Below are positions 1-10,171 of a DNA stretch of 64,000 nt, piece by piece; the first letter of the stretch is position 1, and every line of letters starts with the position of its first letter. Under the pieces are notes generated by a model. The model was given only the letters and a program-made list of their open reading frames with translations, searched no databases and was not told where the DNA came from. The position numbers and the translations under genes were made by a program. Source of the stretch: Psychromicrobium silvestre (GTDB lineage Bacteria > Actinomycetota > Actinomycetes > Actinomycetales > Micrococcaceae). Location: the NCBI RefSeq assembly GCF_013408295.1, contig NZ_JACBYQ010000001.1, positions 1,550,001 to 1,614,000 of the forward strand. The letters are read 5' to 3'.

Positions 1-93
1 TCGGCGGCCATCTCCGTTGTGCTCTTCTTGCTGCTGCTGATCATGACTGCGGTGCAAATGCGCTTCGTCGAGCGAAAGGTGCACTACGCATGA
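1..93 (+). CDS. Sugar ABC transporter permease, C-terminal fragment
   Basis: Frame 1 is open from the window edge to a TGA at 91-93. It encodes 30 residues: a hydrophobic helix (SVVLFLLLLIMTAVQMRF) followed by a basic cytoplasmic end (VERKVHYA). This is the usual ending of a MalF/UgpA-type permease. The next permease starts at 90, an ATGA overlap indicating translational coupling. The rest of the gene lies outside the window, so identity rests on context. Confidence 0.75.
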   Translation, partial: SAAISVVLFLLLLIMTAVQMRFVERKVHYA

Positions 94-965
94 GCGCCTC
101 TCCTATTGCGAGCCGACGCCCCGGCCCGTTCTCAGCCAAGAACCTGGTCAAGACCCTGGTCGGCGGATATCTTCCCTTGCTGATCGCCACTCTGGTGGTG
201 TTCCTGCCGCTATTGTGGATGATCCTCTCCTCTTTCAGGGCTCCCGGCGAAATCATCACCACGGATCTCAAGGTGCTCCCGCAGGCTCCCAACTTCGATA
301 ACTACGCCACCGCGGCCACCACGGTACCGTTTGCCCGGTTCTTCTTGAACAGCGTGATCGTCACCGCGGTCGGGTCAGTGATCAAGTGTGTGTTGGCGGT
401 GCTCACCGCATATGCCCTGGTCTTCATCCGGTTCCCCTTCAAGCGGCTCATCTTCATGTTGATCCTGGTGGCCCTAATGGTTCCGCCACAGGTCGCCGTA
501 CTGCCTAACTACGTGCTGATCTCAAGCTTGAACGGGCAGAACACCTACTGGGGCATCATCCTGCCGGGCCTAGGAACGGCCTTCGGCACCTTCTTGCTTC
601 GCCAGCACTTTATGACCTTGCCAACCTCGATTCTGGAATCCGCCGAAATCGACGGGGCTGGGCACTGGCGAAGGCTGTGGAAGATCGTGGTCCCCATTTC
701 GGTGCCTTCTATCGCCACAGTTGCTTTGGTCACCATTGTGACCGAATGGAATGAGTACATTTGGCCACTCATCATCACCACTAAGCCGGAGATGATGACG
801 CTTCCCGTTGGCCTGACTCTGCTGAGTAATTCAGATTCGAGTTCCCAAGCCTGGGGTGTACTGATGGCCGGGGCGGTTATCGTCATTCTGCCAATTCTGA
901 TCATCTTCGCCGCGCTTCAGCGTTACATCGTCTCCGGGCTCACTCAGGGCTCGGTGACCGGCTAG
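90..965 (+). CDS. Carbohydrate ABC transporter permease (MalG/UgpE type)
   Basis: This 291-residue inner-membrane permease probably forms the sugar channel with the preceding partial permease. The N-terminus is cytoplasmic, and a first membrane helix (about 30-50) is followed by a large extracytoplasmic segment and five further helices. The EAA loop that docks the ATPase is visible around residue 190 (ESAEIDGAGHWRRLWKIVVP), and EWNEYIWPLII follows, as is typical of the MalG family. It is translationally coupled to the upstream permease and followed 49 bp later by the binding lipoprotein. No ATPase is encoded here; many actinobacterial importers share a genomic MsiK-type ATPase. The substrate cannot be read from sequence. 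Confidence 0.9.
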   Translation: MSASPIASRRPGPFSAKNLVKTLVGGYLPLLIATLVVFLPLLWMILSSFRAPGEIITTDLKVLPQAPNFDNYATAATTVPFARFFLNSVIVTAVGSVIKCVLAVLTAYALVFIRFPFKRLIFMLILVALMVPPQVAVLPNYVLISSLNGQNTYWGIILPGLGTAFGTFLLRQHFMTLPTSILESAEIDGAGHWRRLWKIVVPISVPSIATVALVTIVTEWNEYIWPLIITTKPEMMTLPVGLTLLSNSDSSSQAWGVLMAGAVIVILPILIIFAALQRYIVSGLTQGSVTG

Positions 966-1014
966 CCTCCCAAACCAGTTTGCTGCACCATTCAAACCCA
1001 ATGAAAGGCACAAC

Positions 1015-2370
1015 ATGAACATCAACCGCAAAGGATTCCTCACCCTCGGAGGTCTGGGAATAGGTGCGACGGCGCTCGCTGCCTGCGGTGGGCCTAGCAC
1101 CAGTGGTGCGGCCACTGACACGGCCTCAAGCACCGATTGGTCCAAGGTGACCCCCGCCAGCGAAATCAGTTTCCTCTCTAGCCACCCCGGTTCATCTCAG
1201 CCAATCGAGCAAAAGCTGATTGCCGATTTTCAGACCGCCAACCCCGGAATCAAGGTCAACCTGATCAGTGGCGGAGCGAACTACGAGGAGGTAGCCCAGA
1301 AGTTCCAGACTGCACAGACCGGTAATGACACCCCGGATATCGTGCTGGCCTCCGACGTCTGGTGGTTCCGCTTTGCACTTGCCGATTCGATTATCCCGAT
1401 TGATGATCTACTCAAGGCCGTGAACGATAAGACCGATGACTTCAACCCCACGCTGTACAACGATTACAAGTACAACGACCAGCACTGGGCCGTGCCAAAT
1501 AACCGTTCCACCCCATTGTTCTACTACAACAAGGACCACTTCAAGGCGGCTGGCGTGCCTGACCGGGCACCGAAGACCTGGGACGAGTTCGCTGAATGGG
1601 CACCGAAGATCCAACAGGCCAATGCTTCTAAACCAGGATTCCTACACGCCTATCAGTACCCAGCTCTAGCCGGCTATGCCGGCTGGACTCTGCAGAACGT
1701 GCTCTGGGGCTTCGGTGGTGCCTGGTCCAAGGATTGGGATATCACCCCAGATTCCGATGAGTCGGTCAAAGCCATGCAATGGGTTCAGGACAGCATCGTG
1801 AAGAACAGCTGGGCTGGGGTTTCCTCCAAGGATGCGGTGGGCGATATGACCGCAGGTGCGGTCAGTTCCACAGTCTCCTCCACCGGCGACCTGGTTGGCA
1901 CGCTCAAGGCGGCCAAAGAAAAGGGCATGAACATCGGCGTGGGTTTCTTGCCCGGCGGCCCGGTCAATGCCTCCCTGGTCTGCCCGACAGGCGGTGCGGG
2001 CCTTGCAATTGCCAAGAAGAGCAGCCCAGAGCGTCAGCTCGCGGCCGCGAAGTTCCTCAGCTTCTACACGGATGCGCAGAACACCGCACAGTTCTCCGAA
2101 GCCACCGGCTATATGCCTTCCCGCACCTCCGCCGATATGTCTGCGGTGCTGGCTAAGACCCCACAGATCCAGGTTGCTCTCGATCAGCTCAAGGTGACTA
2201 AGAGCCAGGACTACGCCCGGGTGTTCTTGCCCGGCGCAGATCAGGAGATGGCCAAGGCGGCCGCCAAGATCATGAATGAGAAGGCGGATGTGAAGTCCAC
2301 CCTGACCGACCTAAAGACCACTCTGCAGGGCATTTATGAAAAGGACGTCAAGCCGAAGCTTAAGTCCTAA
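1015..2370 (+). CDS. Extracellular sugar-binding lipoprotein of an ABC importer
   Basis: A 451-residue family 1 solute-binding protein. A signal peptide ends in the lipobox ALAAC, with Cys24 as the predicted lipidated residue. A Ser/Thr-rich linker follows, then the bilobal binding fold. The motifs TGNDTPDIVLASDVWW and the aromatic-rich NNRSTPLFYYNKDHFKAAG are characteristic of maltose/glycerol-3-phosphate-type binding proteins. AAGG-type Shine-Dalgarno bases precede the ATG. It is the last gene of the operon and is followed by a terminator. The ligand is probably a sugar or sugar-phosphate; specificity is not readable. Confidence 0.9.
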   Translation: MNINRKGFLTLGGLGIGATALAACGGPSTSGAATDTASSTDWSKVTPASEISFLSSHPGSSQPIEQKLIADFQTANPGIKVNLISGGANYEEVAQKFQTAQTGNDTPDIVLASDVWWFRFALADSIIPIDDLLKAVNDKTDDFNPTLYNDYKYNDQHWAVPNNRSTPLFYYNKDHFKAAGVPDRAPKTWDEFAEWAPKIQQANASKPGFLHAYQYPALAGYAGWTLQNVLWGFGGAWSKDWDITPDSDESVKAMQWVQDSIVKNSWAGVSSKDAVGDMTAGAVSSTVSSTGDLVGTLKAAKEKGMNIGVGFLPGGPVNASLVCPTGGAGLAIAKKSSPERQLAAAKFLSFYTDAQNTAQFSEATGYMPSRTSADMSAVLAKTPQIQVALDQLKVTKSQDYARVFLPGADQEMAKAAAKIMNEKADVKSTLTDLKTTLQGIYEKDVKPKLKS

Positions 2371-2402
2371 GAGCTAGCTTCGACTTCGCGAGGGTACAAA
2401 CA

Positions 2403-2437
2403 AGGGGCTCGGACGCAGGTCCGGGCCCCTCAGTTTC
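2403..2437 (+). terminator. Intrinsic terminator of the ABC operon
   Basis: The arms AGGGGCTCGGAC and GTCCGGGCCCCT pair over 12 bp with one G-U, around a GCA loop, and are followed by CAGTTTCATT. It lies 33 bp after the stop codon of the binding-protein gene. The T-run is short. Confidence 0.75.
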
Positions 2438-2455
2438 ATTCCGCATAATTCCCGG

Positions 2456-2533
2456 TTCGGGATAGTCCAATGACTTCGGGATAGTCCACTGCGCCGTCAT
2501 TGAGCTATCGCGATGCCATTGAAATATCGCGAG
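2456..2533. repeat. Palindromic dispersed repeat, family B copy 1
   Basis: Two direct copies of a roughly 17-bp unit (CGGGATAGTCCAATGAC and CGGGATAGTCCACTG) are followed by two inverted copies (CATTGAGCTATCGCG and CATTGAAATATCGCG), so the region could fold into a nested hairpin. The same architecture recurs at 22109-22183. This copy sits 11 bp past the map stop codon, between converging transcription units. Confidence 0.75.
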
Positions 2534-2543
2534 CGAATGCCAC

Positions 2544-3374
2544 TCAGCTAAGCGGCACCGGGGTGACGCCGAAAGCTTGGAGCGCGGCAGCACCGCCGTC
2601 GGGCGCGGTAAGCACCCAAATGCCGCCCTCATGCACGGCAACGGAGTTCTCCCAGTGAGCGGCGCGCTGACCGTCTTCGGTCACCACAGTCCACTCATCG
2701 GCAAGCGTTCGGGTGGCAATACCGCCGCGAACCAGCAGCGGTTCAATAGCCAACGCCATGCCCGGACGGAGCTTAGGGCCACGGCTGCGGGAGCGGTAAT
2801 TCAGCACATCCGGATCCATGTGCATAGCCGAACCGATCCCGTGCCCGGTGTAATCCTCGATAATGCCGAATTTCGAGCCATACTTTTCGGTGACGAAATC
2901 ATCGATGGCATCCCCGATCTCCCCCACCCGCGAGGCTGAAGCCATCGCCGCTATCCCCCGCCACATGGCAGTTTCGGTAGCTTTAGACAGTTCGACGTCG
3001 GCAGGATCGGCGGTGCCCACGGTCACGGTTCGGGCCGAATCAGCATGCCAACCACCGATAATCGCTCCGCCATCGATGGACAGCAAGTCTCCGTCCTGAA
3101 GCTTCCGTTCGTTCGGAATGCCATGCACCACCTGCTCGTTCACCGATGTGCAGATGGTCGCCGGGTAGCCGTAGTAGCCCAAGAAGTTCGATTGGGCACC
3201 GGCGGCAGCCAATTGCTCGGCGAATAGGGCATCCAATTCCAAGGTGCTCACGCCAACCCCTGCCGCGGCCACCGTCACGTCCAAGGCGGCAGAAAGGATC
3301 AGCCCGGCCTCGCTCATTAAGCGGAATTGCTCGGGGGTCTTGAGTTCAATCTGTCCTCGTCCGAAACCAGCCAT
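2544..3374 (-). CDS. map: Methionine aminopeptidase, type I
   Basis: A cytoplasmic 276-residue dimetal peptidase that removes the initiator Met from nascent proteins. All five expected metal ligands are visible: the Asp residues of LSIDGG and HADSART, the His of GHGIG, the Glu of AIEP and the Glu of AHWENSV. The substrate-side VHG motif (EQVVHGIP) is present. The C-terminus is slightly longer than the E. coli type. It follows adk after 262 bp and ends the secY-adk-map unit. infA, rpmJ and rpsM, which often follow map in actinobacteria, are absent; a convergent ABC operon lies beyond. Confidence 0.96.
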   Translation of the reverse strand: MAGFGRGQIELKTPEQFRLMSEAGLILSAALDVTVAAAGVGVSTLELDALFAEQLAAAGAQSNFLGYYGYPATICTSVNEQVVHGIPNERKLQDGDLLSIDGGAIIGGWHADSARTVTVGTADPADVELSKATETAMWRGIAAMASASRVGEIGDAIDDFVTEKYGSKFGIIEDYTGHGIGSAMHMDPDVLNYRSRSRGPKLRPGMALAIEPLLVRGGIATRTLADEWTVVTEDGQRAAHWENSVAVHEGGIWVLTAPDGGAAALQAFGVTPVPLS

Positions 3375-3636
3375 TGCCTATTTTCCTTCTTTCTCGGCCA
3401 GCAGGATGATCGGCAGAGCACCGGAAAGTGCTCTGCTGATCGATATCGTGCCCGCACTCCTTCGATTGGCACCGCTGCTTCGGCGAGCTGATCCAGAAAC
3501 TCCCGGACGCCGTCGAAGGTTTCCTCTCGAGAACGAGTTGAGGTTTTCCTTGTTAGGAGCGAGCGCAAGCCCGCAGAGATGCCCGTCCTCAGGAGGGATC
3601 CCCAGCGGAAAACCGCCGGGAATCCGCTCAGCGAAG

Positions 3637-4215
3637 CTAGGAGCCGATCACACCGTCAATAGCAGCCATGATCCGGTCGGTCACTTCATTGATCGCACCG
3701 AGTCCGTCAACCTTGGCCAGAATGCCTTGCTCGGCGTAACGGGTCACCACGATCTCGGTTTGGGTGTGGTAAAGATCCAAGCGATGCCGGATGACGTTCT
3801 CATCATCGTCGCTACGACCCGACTCTTTAGCCCGGCCCAGCAACCTGGTTACCAGTTCCTCATCCTCGACCGTAAGCTGCAAAACCACATCGAGTTGCTT
3901 ACCTTCGGCGGCCAGAATATCGGCCAGCTCATCGACCTGGGCAGAGGTTCGCGGGTAACCATCCAGCAGGAAGCCGTCCCGCACATCCTCATGGCTGAGC
4001 CGGTCGCGGACCATCTTATTGGTCACGCTGTCCGGAACGTAGTCTCCTGCGTCCATGTACTTCTTGGCTTCCAGGCCGAGCGCGGTCTCGCCTTTGACAT
4101 TCGCCCGGAAGATGTCTCCCGTGGAGATAGCCACAATGCCCAGCCGGTCGGAAATCCGTTCCGCCTGAGTTCCTTTGCCGGATCCTGGCGGGCCAACAAT
4201 GAGCATTCTGGTCAT
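3637..4215 (-). CDS. adk: Adenylate kinase, short-lid form
   Basis: A 192-residue cytoplasmic enzyme interconverting ATP + AMP and two ADP. The P-loop GPPGSGKGTQ is at residues 8-17, the AMP-site motif STGDIFRA follows, and FLLDGYPRT carries the conserved Asp-Gly-Tyr-Pro-Arg. The LID is short, without zinc cysteines, as in actinobacterial enzymes, and GRAKESGRSDD precedes the DxxxxxxxRL segment. Its ATG overlaps the secY stop by 4 nt, so it is translationally coupled to secY. Confidence 0.97.
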   Translation of the reverse strand: MTRMLIVGPPGSGKGTQAERISDRLGIVAISTGDIFRANVKGETALGLEAKKYMDAGDYVPDSVTNKMVRDRLSHEDVRDGFLLDGYPRTSAQVDELADILAAEGKQLDVVLQLTVEDEELVTRLLGRAKESGRSDDDENVIRHRLDLYHTQTEIVVTRYAEQGILAKVDGLGAINEVTDRIMAAIDGVIGS

Positions 4216-5543
4216 CGCAACAACCCTTCGTAGTGTCGTTGCTGCAATTGAGCATCGATCTGTTTGACGGTTTCCAGCCCCACTCCCACCATGATCAGCA
4301 GCGAAGTACCGCCGAAGGGGAAGTTCTGGTTGGCGTTGATCAGTACCAGAGCAATCAACGGGATAAGCGCTACCAAGCCCAGGTACAGTGCACCTGGCAG
4401 GGTGATCCGAGAGAGCACGTACTGCAAGTAGTCTGCCGTCGGCTTACCCGCACGAATGCCCGGGATAAAGCCGCCGTACTTCTTCATGTTGTCGGAAACT
4501 TCTTCAGGGTTGAAGGTGATAGCGACGTAGAAGTAGGTGAAGAAGACGATCATCAGGAAGTACAACACCATGTAGATGGGGTGATCGCCCTTGGTGAGAT
4601 TGTCATTGATCCAGTTAGCCCAAGCCGGTGCATCCTGTGGCTTGCCTTGAATCACGAACTGCGAGATCAAGGAGGGCAGGTAGAGCAAGGAAGATGCGAA
4701 GATGACTGGCACCACGCCGGCCATGTTCACCTTGATCGGGATGTAGGTGTTGGTGCCACCCACGGTACGTCGTCCGACCATTCGTTTGGCGTACTGCACC
4801 GGGATGCGGCGCTGCGACTGTTCGACGAAGACCACTAGCGCCACCACGACGATGCCCAGCAGGATCACGATGAAGAAGGTACCCGGACCCTTCGTGGTCC
4901 AGATCTCGCCCAGCGAGGTGGGGAAACGAGCCACGATCGAGGTGAAGATAAGCAGCGACATGCCGTTGCCCACACCCTTTTCGGTGACAAGCTCGCCCAT
5001 CCACATGATCAGGCCGGTGCCTGCTGTCAGGGTGATGATCAGCAAGATGGTGGTAACGATCGAGCTATCGGGAACGATGGCTCCCGCGGTGCCGTCCTGA
5101 CCACAACCACCCAGCAGCGTGCCGGAACGTGCCAACGACACCAGCGTCGTGGCGTTCAGCAGACCGAGGGCGATGGTCAGATAACGGGTGTATTGGGTGA
5201 GCTTGCTCTGGCCCTGAGCGCCTTCCAGGTGAAGTTCCTGGAAGCGGGGAATAACCACCCGGAGCAACTGAATAATAATGCTCGCGGTGATGTAGGGCAT
5301 GATGCCCAGGGCGAAGATGGATACCTGGAGCAGAGCGCCACCACTGAAAAGGTTGACCAATTGGTAGATGCCGCCGCTGGTATCACCGCCGCCCGGGGCG
5401 AGACAAGCCTGAACGTTTGCGTAACTGATCCCGGGGGACGGGATGAAGGCTCCGAGCCGGAAGATGGCGATGATGCCCAGCGTGAACAACAACTTGCGTC
5501 GCAGGTCAGGCGTCCGAAAGGCGCGGCCAATTGCGGAAAGCAA
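4212..5543 (-). CDS. secY: Preprotein translocase channel subunit SecY
   Basis: A 443-residue ten-helix membrane protein that forms the Sec channel with SecE. The N-terminus (LSAIGRAFRTPDLRRKLLFTL), the plug region (PGGGDTSGGIYQLVNLFSGGAL) and the large cytoplasmic loop with QRRIPVQYAKRM are typical. The start is TTG, chosen because AGGAGGA lies just upstream and because it aligns with family N-termini. secY is separated from rplO by a strong terminator, so secY-adk-map probably has its own promoter in the 90 bp between. Confidence 0.97.
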   Translation of the reverse strand: MLSAIGRAFRTPDLRRKLLFTLGIIAIFRLGAFIPSPGISYANVQACLAPGGGDTSGGIYQLVNLFSGGALLQVSIFALGIMPYITASIIIQLLRVVIPRFQELHLEGAQGQSKLTQYTRYLTIALGLLNATTLVSLARSGTLLGGCGQDGTAGAIVPDSSIVTTILLIITLTAGTGLIMWMGELVTEKGVGNGMSLLIFTSIVARFPTSLGEIWTTKGPGTFFIVILLGIVVVALVVFVEQSQRRIPVQYAKRMVGRRTVGGTNTYIPIKVNMAGVVPVIFASSLLYLPSLISQFVIQGKPQDAPAWANWINDNLTKGDHPIYMVLYFLMIVFFTYFYVAITFNPEEVSDNMKKYGGFIPGIRAGKPTADYLQYVLSRITLPGALYLGLVALIPLIALVLINANQNFPFGGTSLLIMVGVGLETVKQIDAQLQQRHYEGLLR

Positions 5544-5626
5544 GCGTCCTCCTGAAGGTTAAGTACGGAATAAGCTGGACCTCTGTGGTCCACCAACCGA
5601 GTCTAATGGGTAGAACCTGAAGATAA

Positions 5627-5671
5627 CGAAAAACTCTTGGTGAGCGGGCAATTCTGCCCGCTCACCAAGAG
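5627..5671 (-). terminator. Intrinsic terminator after rplO (end of the spc operon)
   Basis: On the minus strand, CTCTTGGTGAGCGGGCAG and its complement form a 17-bp near-perfect stem with a tiny loop, followed directly by TTTTTCGTT. It lies 24 bp after the rplO stop and before secY. Strong stem plus T-run makes this a clear terminator. Confidence 0.9.
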
Positions 5672-5694
5672 CCTAATTCACTGACAACAACGGG

Positions 5695-6189
5695 CTAGAG
5701 CTCCGTTGCGGTACCGCCGGCTGCCACGATCTTCTCGGCAGCACTGGCAGAGAAGGCGTTCACGGTGACGTCGACCTTGACGGTCAGTTCACCGGTACCG
5801 AGCACCTTGACGGGCTGGTTCTTGCGAACCGCGCCGTTCTCAACCAGGTTTTCAACGGTCACCTGGCCGCCGTCCGGGTACAGCTCGGAGAGCTTGTCCA
5901 GGTTAACAACCTGGAACTCAACCCGGAAGGGGTTCTTGAAGCCGCGAAGCTTCGGCAAACGCATGTGTAGCGGCAACTGGCCGCCTGCGAAGCCTGCCTT
6001 CACCTGGTAGCGAGCCTTGGTGCCCTTGGTACCACGGCCGGCGGTCTTACCCTTGGAACCTTCACCACGACCCACACGGGTCTTAGCGGTCTTGGCTCCC
6101 GGGGCGGGACGCAGGTGGTGCACCTTGAGTGCATTCTGCTTCTCCACGGTATCTGCCTTAGCAGTCTTGGACTTAGTAGCCTCAGCCAT
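5695..6189 (-). CDS. rplO: 50S ribosomal protein L15
   Basis: 164 residues. The Gly/Lys-rich N-terminal arm ([18 protein letters not shown]) and the core motif [18 protein letters not shown] identify L15, a late-assembling 23S rRNA-binding protein. About 20 extra N-terminal residues precede the conserved start of the family ([10 protein letters not shown]). It is the last gene of the spc unit before the terminator, 2 bp after rpmD. Confidence 0.97.
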   Translation of the reverse strand: MAEATKSKTAKADTVEKQNALKVHHLRPAPGAKTAKTRVGRGEGSKGKTAGRGTKGTKARYQVKAGFAGGQLPLHMRLPKLRGFKNPFRVEFQVVNLDKLSELYPDGGQVTVENLVENGAVRKNQPVKVLGTGELTVKVDVTVNAFSASAAEKIVAAGGTATEL

Positions 6190-6191
6190 AA

Positions 6192-6404
6192 TTATTTCGC
6201 CTCCTCTACCTTCACCAGGTGCGGAACCGTGTTGATCATGCCCACGGTCACTGCATCGGCCTTGCGCACAACGGTGTGACCGATGCGCTTGAGGCCCAGT
6301 GAACGCAGCGTGTCGCGCTGGTTCTGCTTACCGCCGATGACGGACTTAATCTGAGTGATCTCCAGGGTCTTATCCGACGCCTGAACATTCTTCGGGGTGG
6401 TCAT
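6192..6404 (-). CDS. rpmD: 50S ribosomal protein L30
   Basis: 70 residues. [20 protein letters not shown] and [11 protein letters not shown] are the signature of bacterial L30. A roughly ten-residue N-terminal lead ([12 protein letters not shown]) precedes the core. Its ATG shares one base with the rpsE stop, and rplO follows after 2 bp. Confidence 0.96.
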   Translation of the reverse strand: MTTPKNVQASDKTLEITQIKSVIGGKQNQRDTLRSLGLKRIGHTVVRKADAVTVGMINTVPHLVKVEEAK

Positions 6405-7132
6405 TAGGCACCTGCCTTTTCCTGAATAGCGCGCAGCAGCGGGCCCGGAACGACCTCATCCATCGGCAAGCCACGGCGAGCGGCAACCGCAGCGGGCTCT
6501 TCGAGCTGCTGCAATGCTGCCACGGTGGCGTGCACGATGTTGATGGCGTTCGAGGAACCGAGCGACTTGGACAGGATGTCGTGGACGCCAGCGCACTCCA
6601 GTACGGCACGCACCGGACCACCGGCGATAACGCCAGTACCCGGGGTAGCCGGACGCAGCAGCACGACGCCGGCAGCGGCCTCACCCTGCACACGGTGCGG
6701 GATAGTGCCGCCGACGCGGGGAACGCGGAAGAAGGACTTCTTCGCTTCCTCGACGCCCTTGGCGATAGCTGCCGGAACTTCCTTGGCCTTGCCGTAGCCA
6801 ACGCCAACCAGGCCGTTGCCATCGCCGACGACCATCAGAGCGGTGAAGCTGAAGCGACGACCACCCTTGACGACCTTGGCCACGCGGTTGATGGTGACCA
6901 AACGCTCGACGTACTGGTTCTTCTCAGCGTCACGGCCGCCGTCGCGTCCGCCACGGCCACCGTCACGACCGCCGCGGCCGCCATCACGGCCACCGCTCCG
7001 TCCGTCACGCTCGCCACGACGTCCACCGCGCCGGTCCTCGTTGGAACCTGCAGCAGTTTCAGCGGGCGCGGTGCCCGCTACGTTCTCAGTGTTCTCAGAC
7101 ACAGTGGTTTCCTTGTTAGTATTCTCGCTCAC
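6404..7132 (-). CDS. rpsE: 30S ribosomal protein S5 with a Gly/Arg-rich N-terminal tail
   Basis: 242 residues, about 75 more than E. coli S5. The conserved body begins near residue 72 ([20 protein letters not shown]) and includes the dsRNA-binding fold and [12 protein letters not shown]. The extra N-terminus is acidic, then turns into repeats of [13 protein letters not shown], an RGG-like RNA-binding tail. Extended S5 tails are known in Micrococcaceae. The gene overlaps rplR by 4 nt (ATGA). Confidence 0.97.
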   Translation of the reverse strand: MSENTNKETTVSENTENVAGTAPAETAAGSNEDRRGGRRGERDGRSGGRDGGRGGRDGGRGGRDGGRDAEKNQYVERLVTINRVAKVVKGGRRFSFTALMVVGDGNGLVGVGYGKAKEVPAAIAKGVEEAKKSFFRVPRVGGTIPHRVQGEAAAGVVLLRPATPGTGVIAGGPVRAVLECAGVHDILSKSLGSSNAINIVHATVAALQQLEEPAAVAARRGLPMDEVVPGPLLRAIQEKAGA

Positions 7133-7512
7133 AGGGCCAGACCACCTTCGCGTGCACCGTCGGCCACAGCCGCAACCCGGCCGTGGTACTTATTGCCGCC
7201 GCGATCGAACACGACAGCTTCGATGCCAGCCTTTTTAGCCCGCTCAGCAACGAGCTCGCCGACGCGCTTGGCCTTGGCCGTCTTATCGCCGTCGAAGCTC
7301 CGCAGATCCGCTTCCATGGTGGAGGCGGAGGCTACGGTGATGCCCTTGGTGTCATCGACAACCTGGACGAACATGTGCCTGGACGAACGGTTCACCACCA
7401 GGCGAGGACGAGCCTCGGTACCGGTGATCCGCTTACGAACACGCAGGTGACGACGGCCGCGTGCGGCAGCCTTCGACTTCCCGGTGCGCTTCTTGTTAAT
7501 GGTCAGCGCCAT
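7129..7512 (-). CDS. rplR: 50S ribosomal protein L18
   Basis: 127 residues. The basic N-terminus ([18 protein letters not shown]) and the body motifs [21 protein letters not shown] and [20 protein letters not shown] identify L18, a 5S rRNA-binding protein of the central protuberance. It overlaps rpsE by 4 nt and lies 2 bp after rplF. Confidence 0.97.
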   Translation of the reverse strand: MALTINKKRTGKSKAAARGRRHLRVRKRITGTEARPRLVVNRSSRHMFVQVVDDTKGITVASASTMEADLRSFDGDKTAKAKRVGELVAERAKKAGIEAVVFDRGGNKYHGRVAAVADGAREGGLAL

Positions 7513-7514
7513 GA

Positions 7515-8057
<543 letters not shown>

Positions 8058-8071
8058 TTACTCCCTTCCTT

Positions 8072-8470
8072 CTACCAGACGTAGGCGAGGACTTCCCCAC
8101 CCACGCCCTTCTTTTCAGCCTGACGGTCGGTCAGCAGACCGGATGACGTCGAGAGGATAGCAATTCCCAAGCCGCCCAAAACCTTCGGCAGGTTGGTGGA
8201 CTTCGCATAAACGCGCAGACCCGGCTTGGAAATCCGGCGGATGCCGGCGATTGAACGCTGACGGTCAGTACCGAACTTGAGGTCGATGGTCAGCTTTTTG
8301 CCAACCTCTGCGTCCTCAACCTTCCAGGCCGCGATGTAACCCTCGGCCTTCAGGATGTCGGCCACGTGGCCCTTCAGCTTGCTGTACGGCATGGTCACGG
8401 AATCGTGGTAAGCCGAGTTTGCGTTGCGCAGACGCGTGAGCATATCTGCGACAGGATCTGTCATAGTCAT
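8072..8470 (-). CDS. rpsH: 30S ribosomal protein S8
   Basis: 132 residues. [19 protein letters not shown] and the C-terminal [17 protein letters not shown] are diagnostic of S8, which binds 16S helix 21. Many bacteria carry an S14 gene between rplE and rpsH. Here the gap is 72 bp and contains none. Confidence 0.98.
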   Translation of the reverse strand: MTMTDPVADMLTRLRNANSAYHDSVTMPYSKLKGHVADILKAEGYIAAWKVEDAEVGKKLTIDLKFGTDRQRSIAGIRRISKPGLRVYAKSTNLPKVLGGLGIAILSTSSGLLTDRQAEKKGVGGEVLAYVW

Positions 8471-8542
8471 TTGGGCTCTTGCCCTTCTCGTAACGGTTTC
8501 CTAGTAGCCTCGAAAGGACCACCAGGACCTGCTACGTAGTAA

Positions 8543-9130
8543 TTAGTCTTCGGATTTGAACGGGAAACCCAGCGCCTTGAGCAGCGCACGGCCTTCGTCA
8601 TCAGTCTTCGCAGTGGTCACCACGGTGATGTCCATGCCGCGCACCTTATCGATGGCGTCCTGGTCGATCTCGTGGAACATCACCTGTTCGGTCAGACCGA
8701 AGGTGTAGTTGCCATTGCCGTCGAACTGCTTGCCGGACAGGCCGCGGAAATCGCGGATACGGGGCAGTGCCAGGGTGACCAGACGATCCAGGAATTCCCA
8801 CATCCGATCGCCACGCAGCGTGGTGTGCGCGCCAATCGGCATGCCCTCACGCAGCTTGAACTGAGCGATCGATTTGCGAGCCTTGGTGACCATCGGCTTC
8901 TGACCGGTGATCAAGGTCAAGTCACGAACGGCGCCGTCGATGACCTTGGAGTCGCGAGCAGCCTCGCCAACACCCATGTTCACTACGACCTTGACCAGGC
9001 GCGGAACCTGGTTGACGTTGCTGTACTCGAACTCTTCCTGCAATCCGCCCTTGATTTCCTCGGCGTAGCGAGTCTTCAGACGCGGAATGATCTTAACCGG
9101 GGTTTCTACGGTGCTAGCTTCAGCGCTCAT
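8543..9130 (-). CDS. rplE: 50S ribosomal protein L5
   Basis: 195 residues. The core [19 protein letters not shown] and the loop [21 protein letters not shown] that contacts 5S rRNA and the P-site tRNA are intact. The N-terminus has about ten additional residues ([11 protein letters not shown]). Its start overlaps the rplX stop by 4 nt. Confidence 0.98.
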   Translation of the reverse strand: MSAEASTVETPVKIIPRLKTRYAEEIKGGLQEEFEYSNVNQVPRLVKVVVNMGVGEAARDSKVIDGAVRDLTLITGQKPMVTKARKSIAQFKLREGMPIGAHTTLRGDRMWEFLDRLVTLALPRIRDFRGLSGKQFDGNGNYTFGLTEQVMFHEIDQDAIDKVRGMDITVVTTAKTDDEGRALLKALGFPFKSED

Positions 9131-9495
9131 GCCAGGTCCTTTCCGGAGCTCTTGGCGACACGGACACGCACAACGCGTTCGCGGCCGTCACGCTCAACGG
9201 TCTCGAGGCGATAGCCGACGCGGGTCGGCTTCTTGGTGGACGGGTCCACAATCGCCACGTTGGAAATGTGGATCGGGGCCTCAACGGTCTCAATGCCACC
9301 GGTCTTGGTGCCGCGCTGCGACTGTCCGACCTTGGTGTGCTTGGTAACCCGGTTGATGCCTTCGACCAGCACGCGGTTGTTCTCCGGGAAAACCCGCAGA
9401 ACCTTACCCTGCTTGCCGCGGTCTCCGCCACGTTCCTGCTTAGCGCCAGTGATGACCTGAACCAGGTCACCCTTCTTGATCTTGAGCTTCGCCAT
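9127..9495 (-). CDS. rplX: 50S ribosomal protein L24
   Basis: 122 residues. It opens with a KOW motif ([20 protein letters not shown]), continues with [20 protein letters not shown], and ends in a basic tail; L24 initiates 50S assembly. It lies between rplN (3 bp) and rplE (4-nt overlap). Confidence 0.97.
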   Translation of the reverse strand: MAKLKIKKGDLVQVITGAKQERGGDRGKQGKVLRVFPENNRVLVEGINRVTKHTKVGQSQRGTKTGGIETVEAPIHISNVAIVDPSTKKPTRVGYRLETVERDGRERVVRVRVAKSSGKDLA

Positions 9496-9498
9496 GAA

Positions 9499-9867
9499 TT
9501 ACAACACCTCCGGTGCAAGCGAGATGATCTTCATGAACTTCTTATCGCGAAGTTCGCGGCCCACCGGGCCGAAGATACGGGTACCACGAGGGTCGCCGTC
9601 AGCCTTCAAGATGACCGCTGCGTTCTCATCGAATTTGATGTAGGAGCCGTCGGCACGACGGCGTTCCTTCTTGGTCCGGACGATAACGGCCTTGACCACA
9701 TCGCCCTTCTTTACGTTACCGCCGGGAATGGCATCCTTGACGGTTGCGACGATAACGTCGCCAATACCTGCGTAGCGACGGCCAGAGCCACCGAGAACGC
9801 GAATGGTAAGGATTTCCTTAGCACCCGTGTTGTCGGCAACTTTGAGTCGCGACTCTTGCTGAATCAC
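9499..9867 (-). CDS. rplN: 50S ribosomal protein L14, first gene of the spc unit
   Basis: 122 residues, full length. [18 protein letters not shown] and the body motif [18 protein letters not shown] identify L14. Here it heads its own unit: rpsQ, its usual upstream neighbour, lies 5.8 kb away beyond a metabolic cluster. The 300-bp upstream region must therefore hold its promoter. Confidence 0.98.
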   Translation of the reverse strand: MIQQESRLKVADNTGAKEILTIRVLGGSGRRYAGIGDVIVATVKDAIPGGNVKKGDVVKAVIVRTKKERRRADGSYIKFDENAAVILKADGDPRGTRIFGPVGRELRDKKFMKIISLAPEVL

Positions 9868-10171
9868 TATTACTCCTGTCGTCTCGCCGGTTCTCGCCTG
9901 AGATGATGCGTACAGGACGAGCCTTGCGGAACAGTTGATCGGGGGTGTCTCTGAGCTTGCCTGGATTTTGCCAGAACAGGCCTAAACTGCCGTGCCAGGA
10001 GCATTTGAACCGCTCAATTTCCCCGGAGATCCGGAGAGCCTTGAACGGCAGTATGCACTGGCACGAAAGTTTACGAGGTACGCGTGGCCCTGGATAGGGC
10101 CACACAAACTCAATATCTTAGCATGTTTCTTAGCTCAGATCAGCCTGAGCTAGCGGCATCCCGAGGGCCAG
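9868..10171 (-). promoter_or_regulatory. rplN upstream leader/promoter region
   Basis: No convincing gene is seen in these 304 bp. On the minus strand a TAAGAT -10-like hexamer lies near 10112, followed by a hairpin at about 10085-10105 (GTGGCCCT/AGGGCCAC) and a leader of about 220 nt ending in an AGGAG ribosome site before rplN. The position and need argue for the spc promoter; no good -35 is visible. Confidence 0.4.

Noticed and set aside
3317-3568. 83-codon minus-strand frame between adk and map
   Set aside because: Overlaps the start of map by 58 bp, has no clear ribosome site and no recognisable sequence. A small gene is not excluded.
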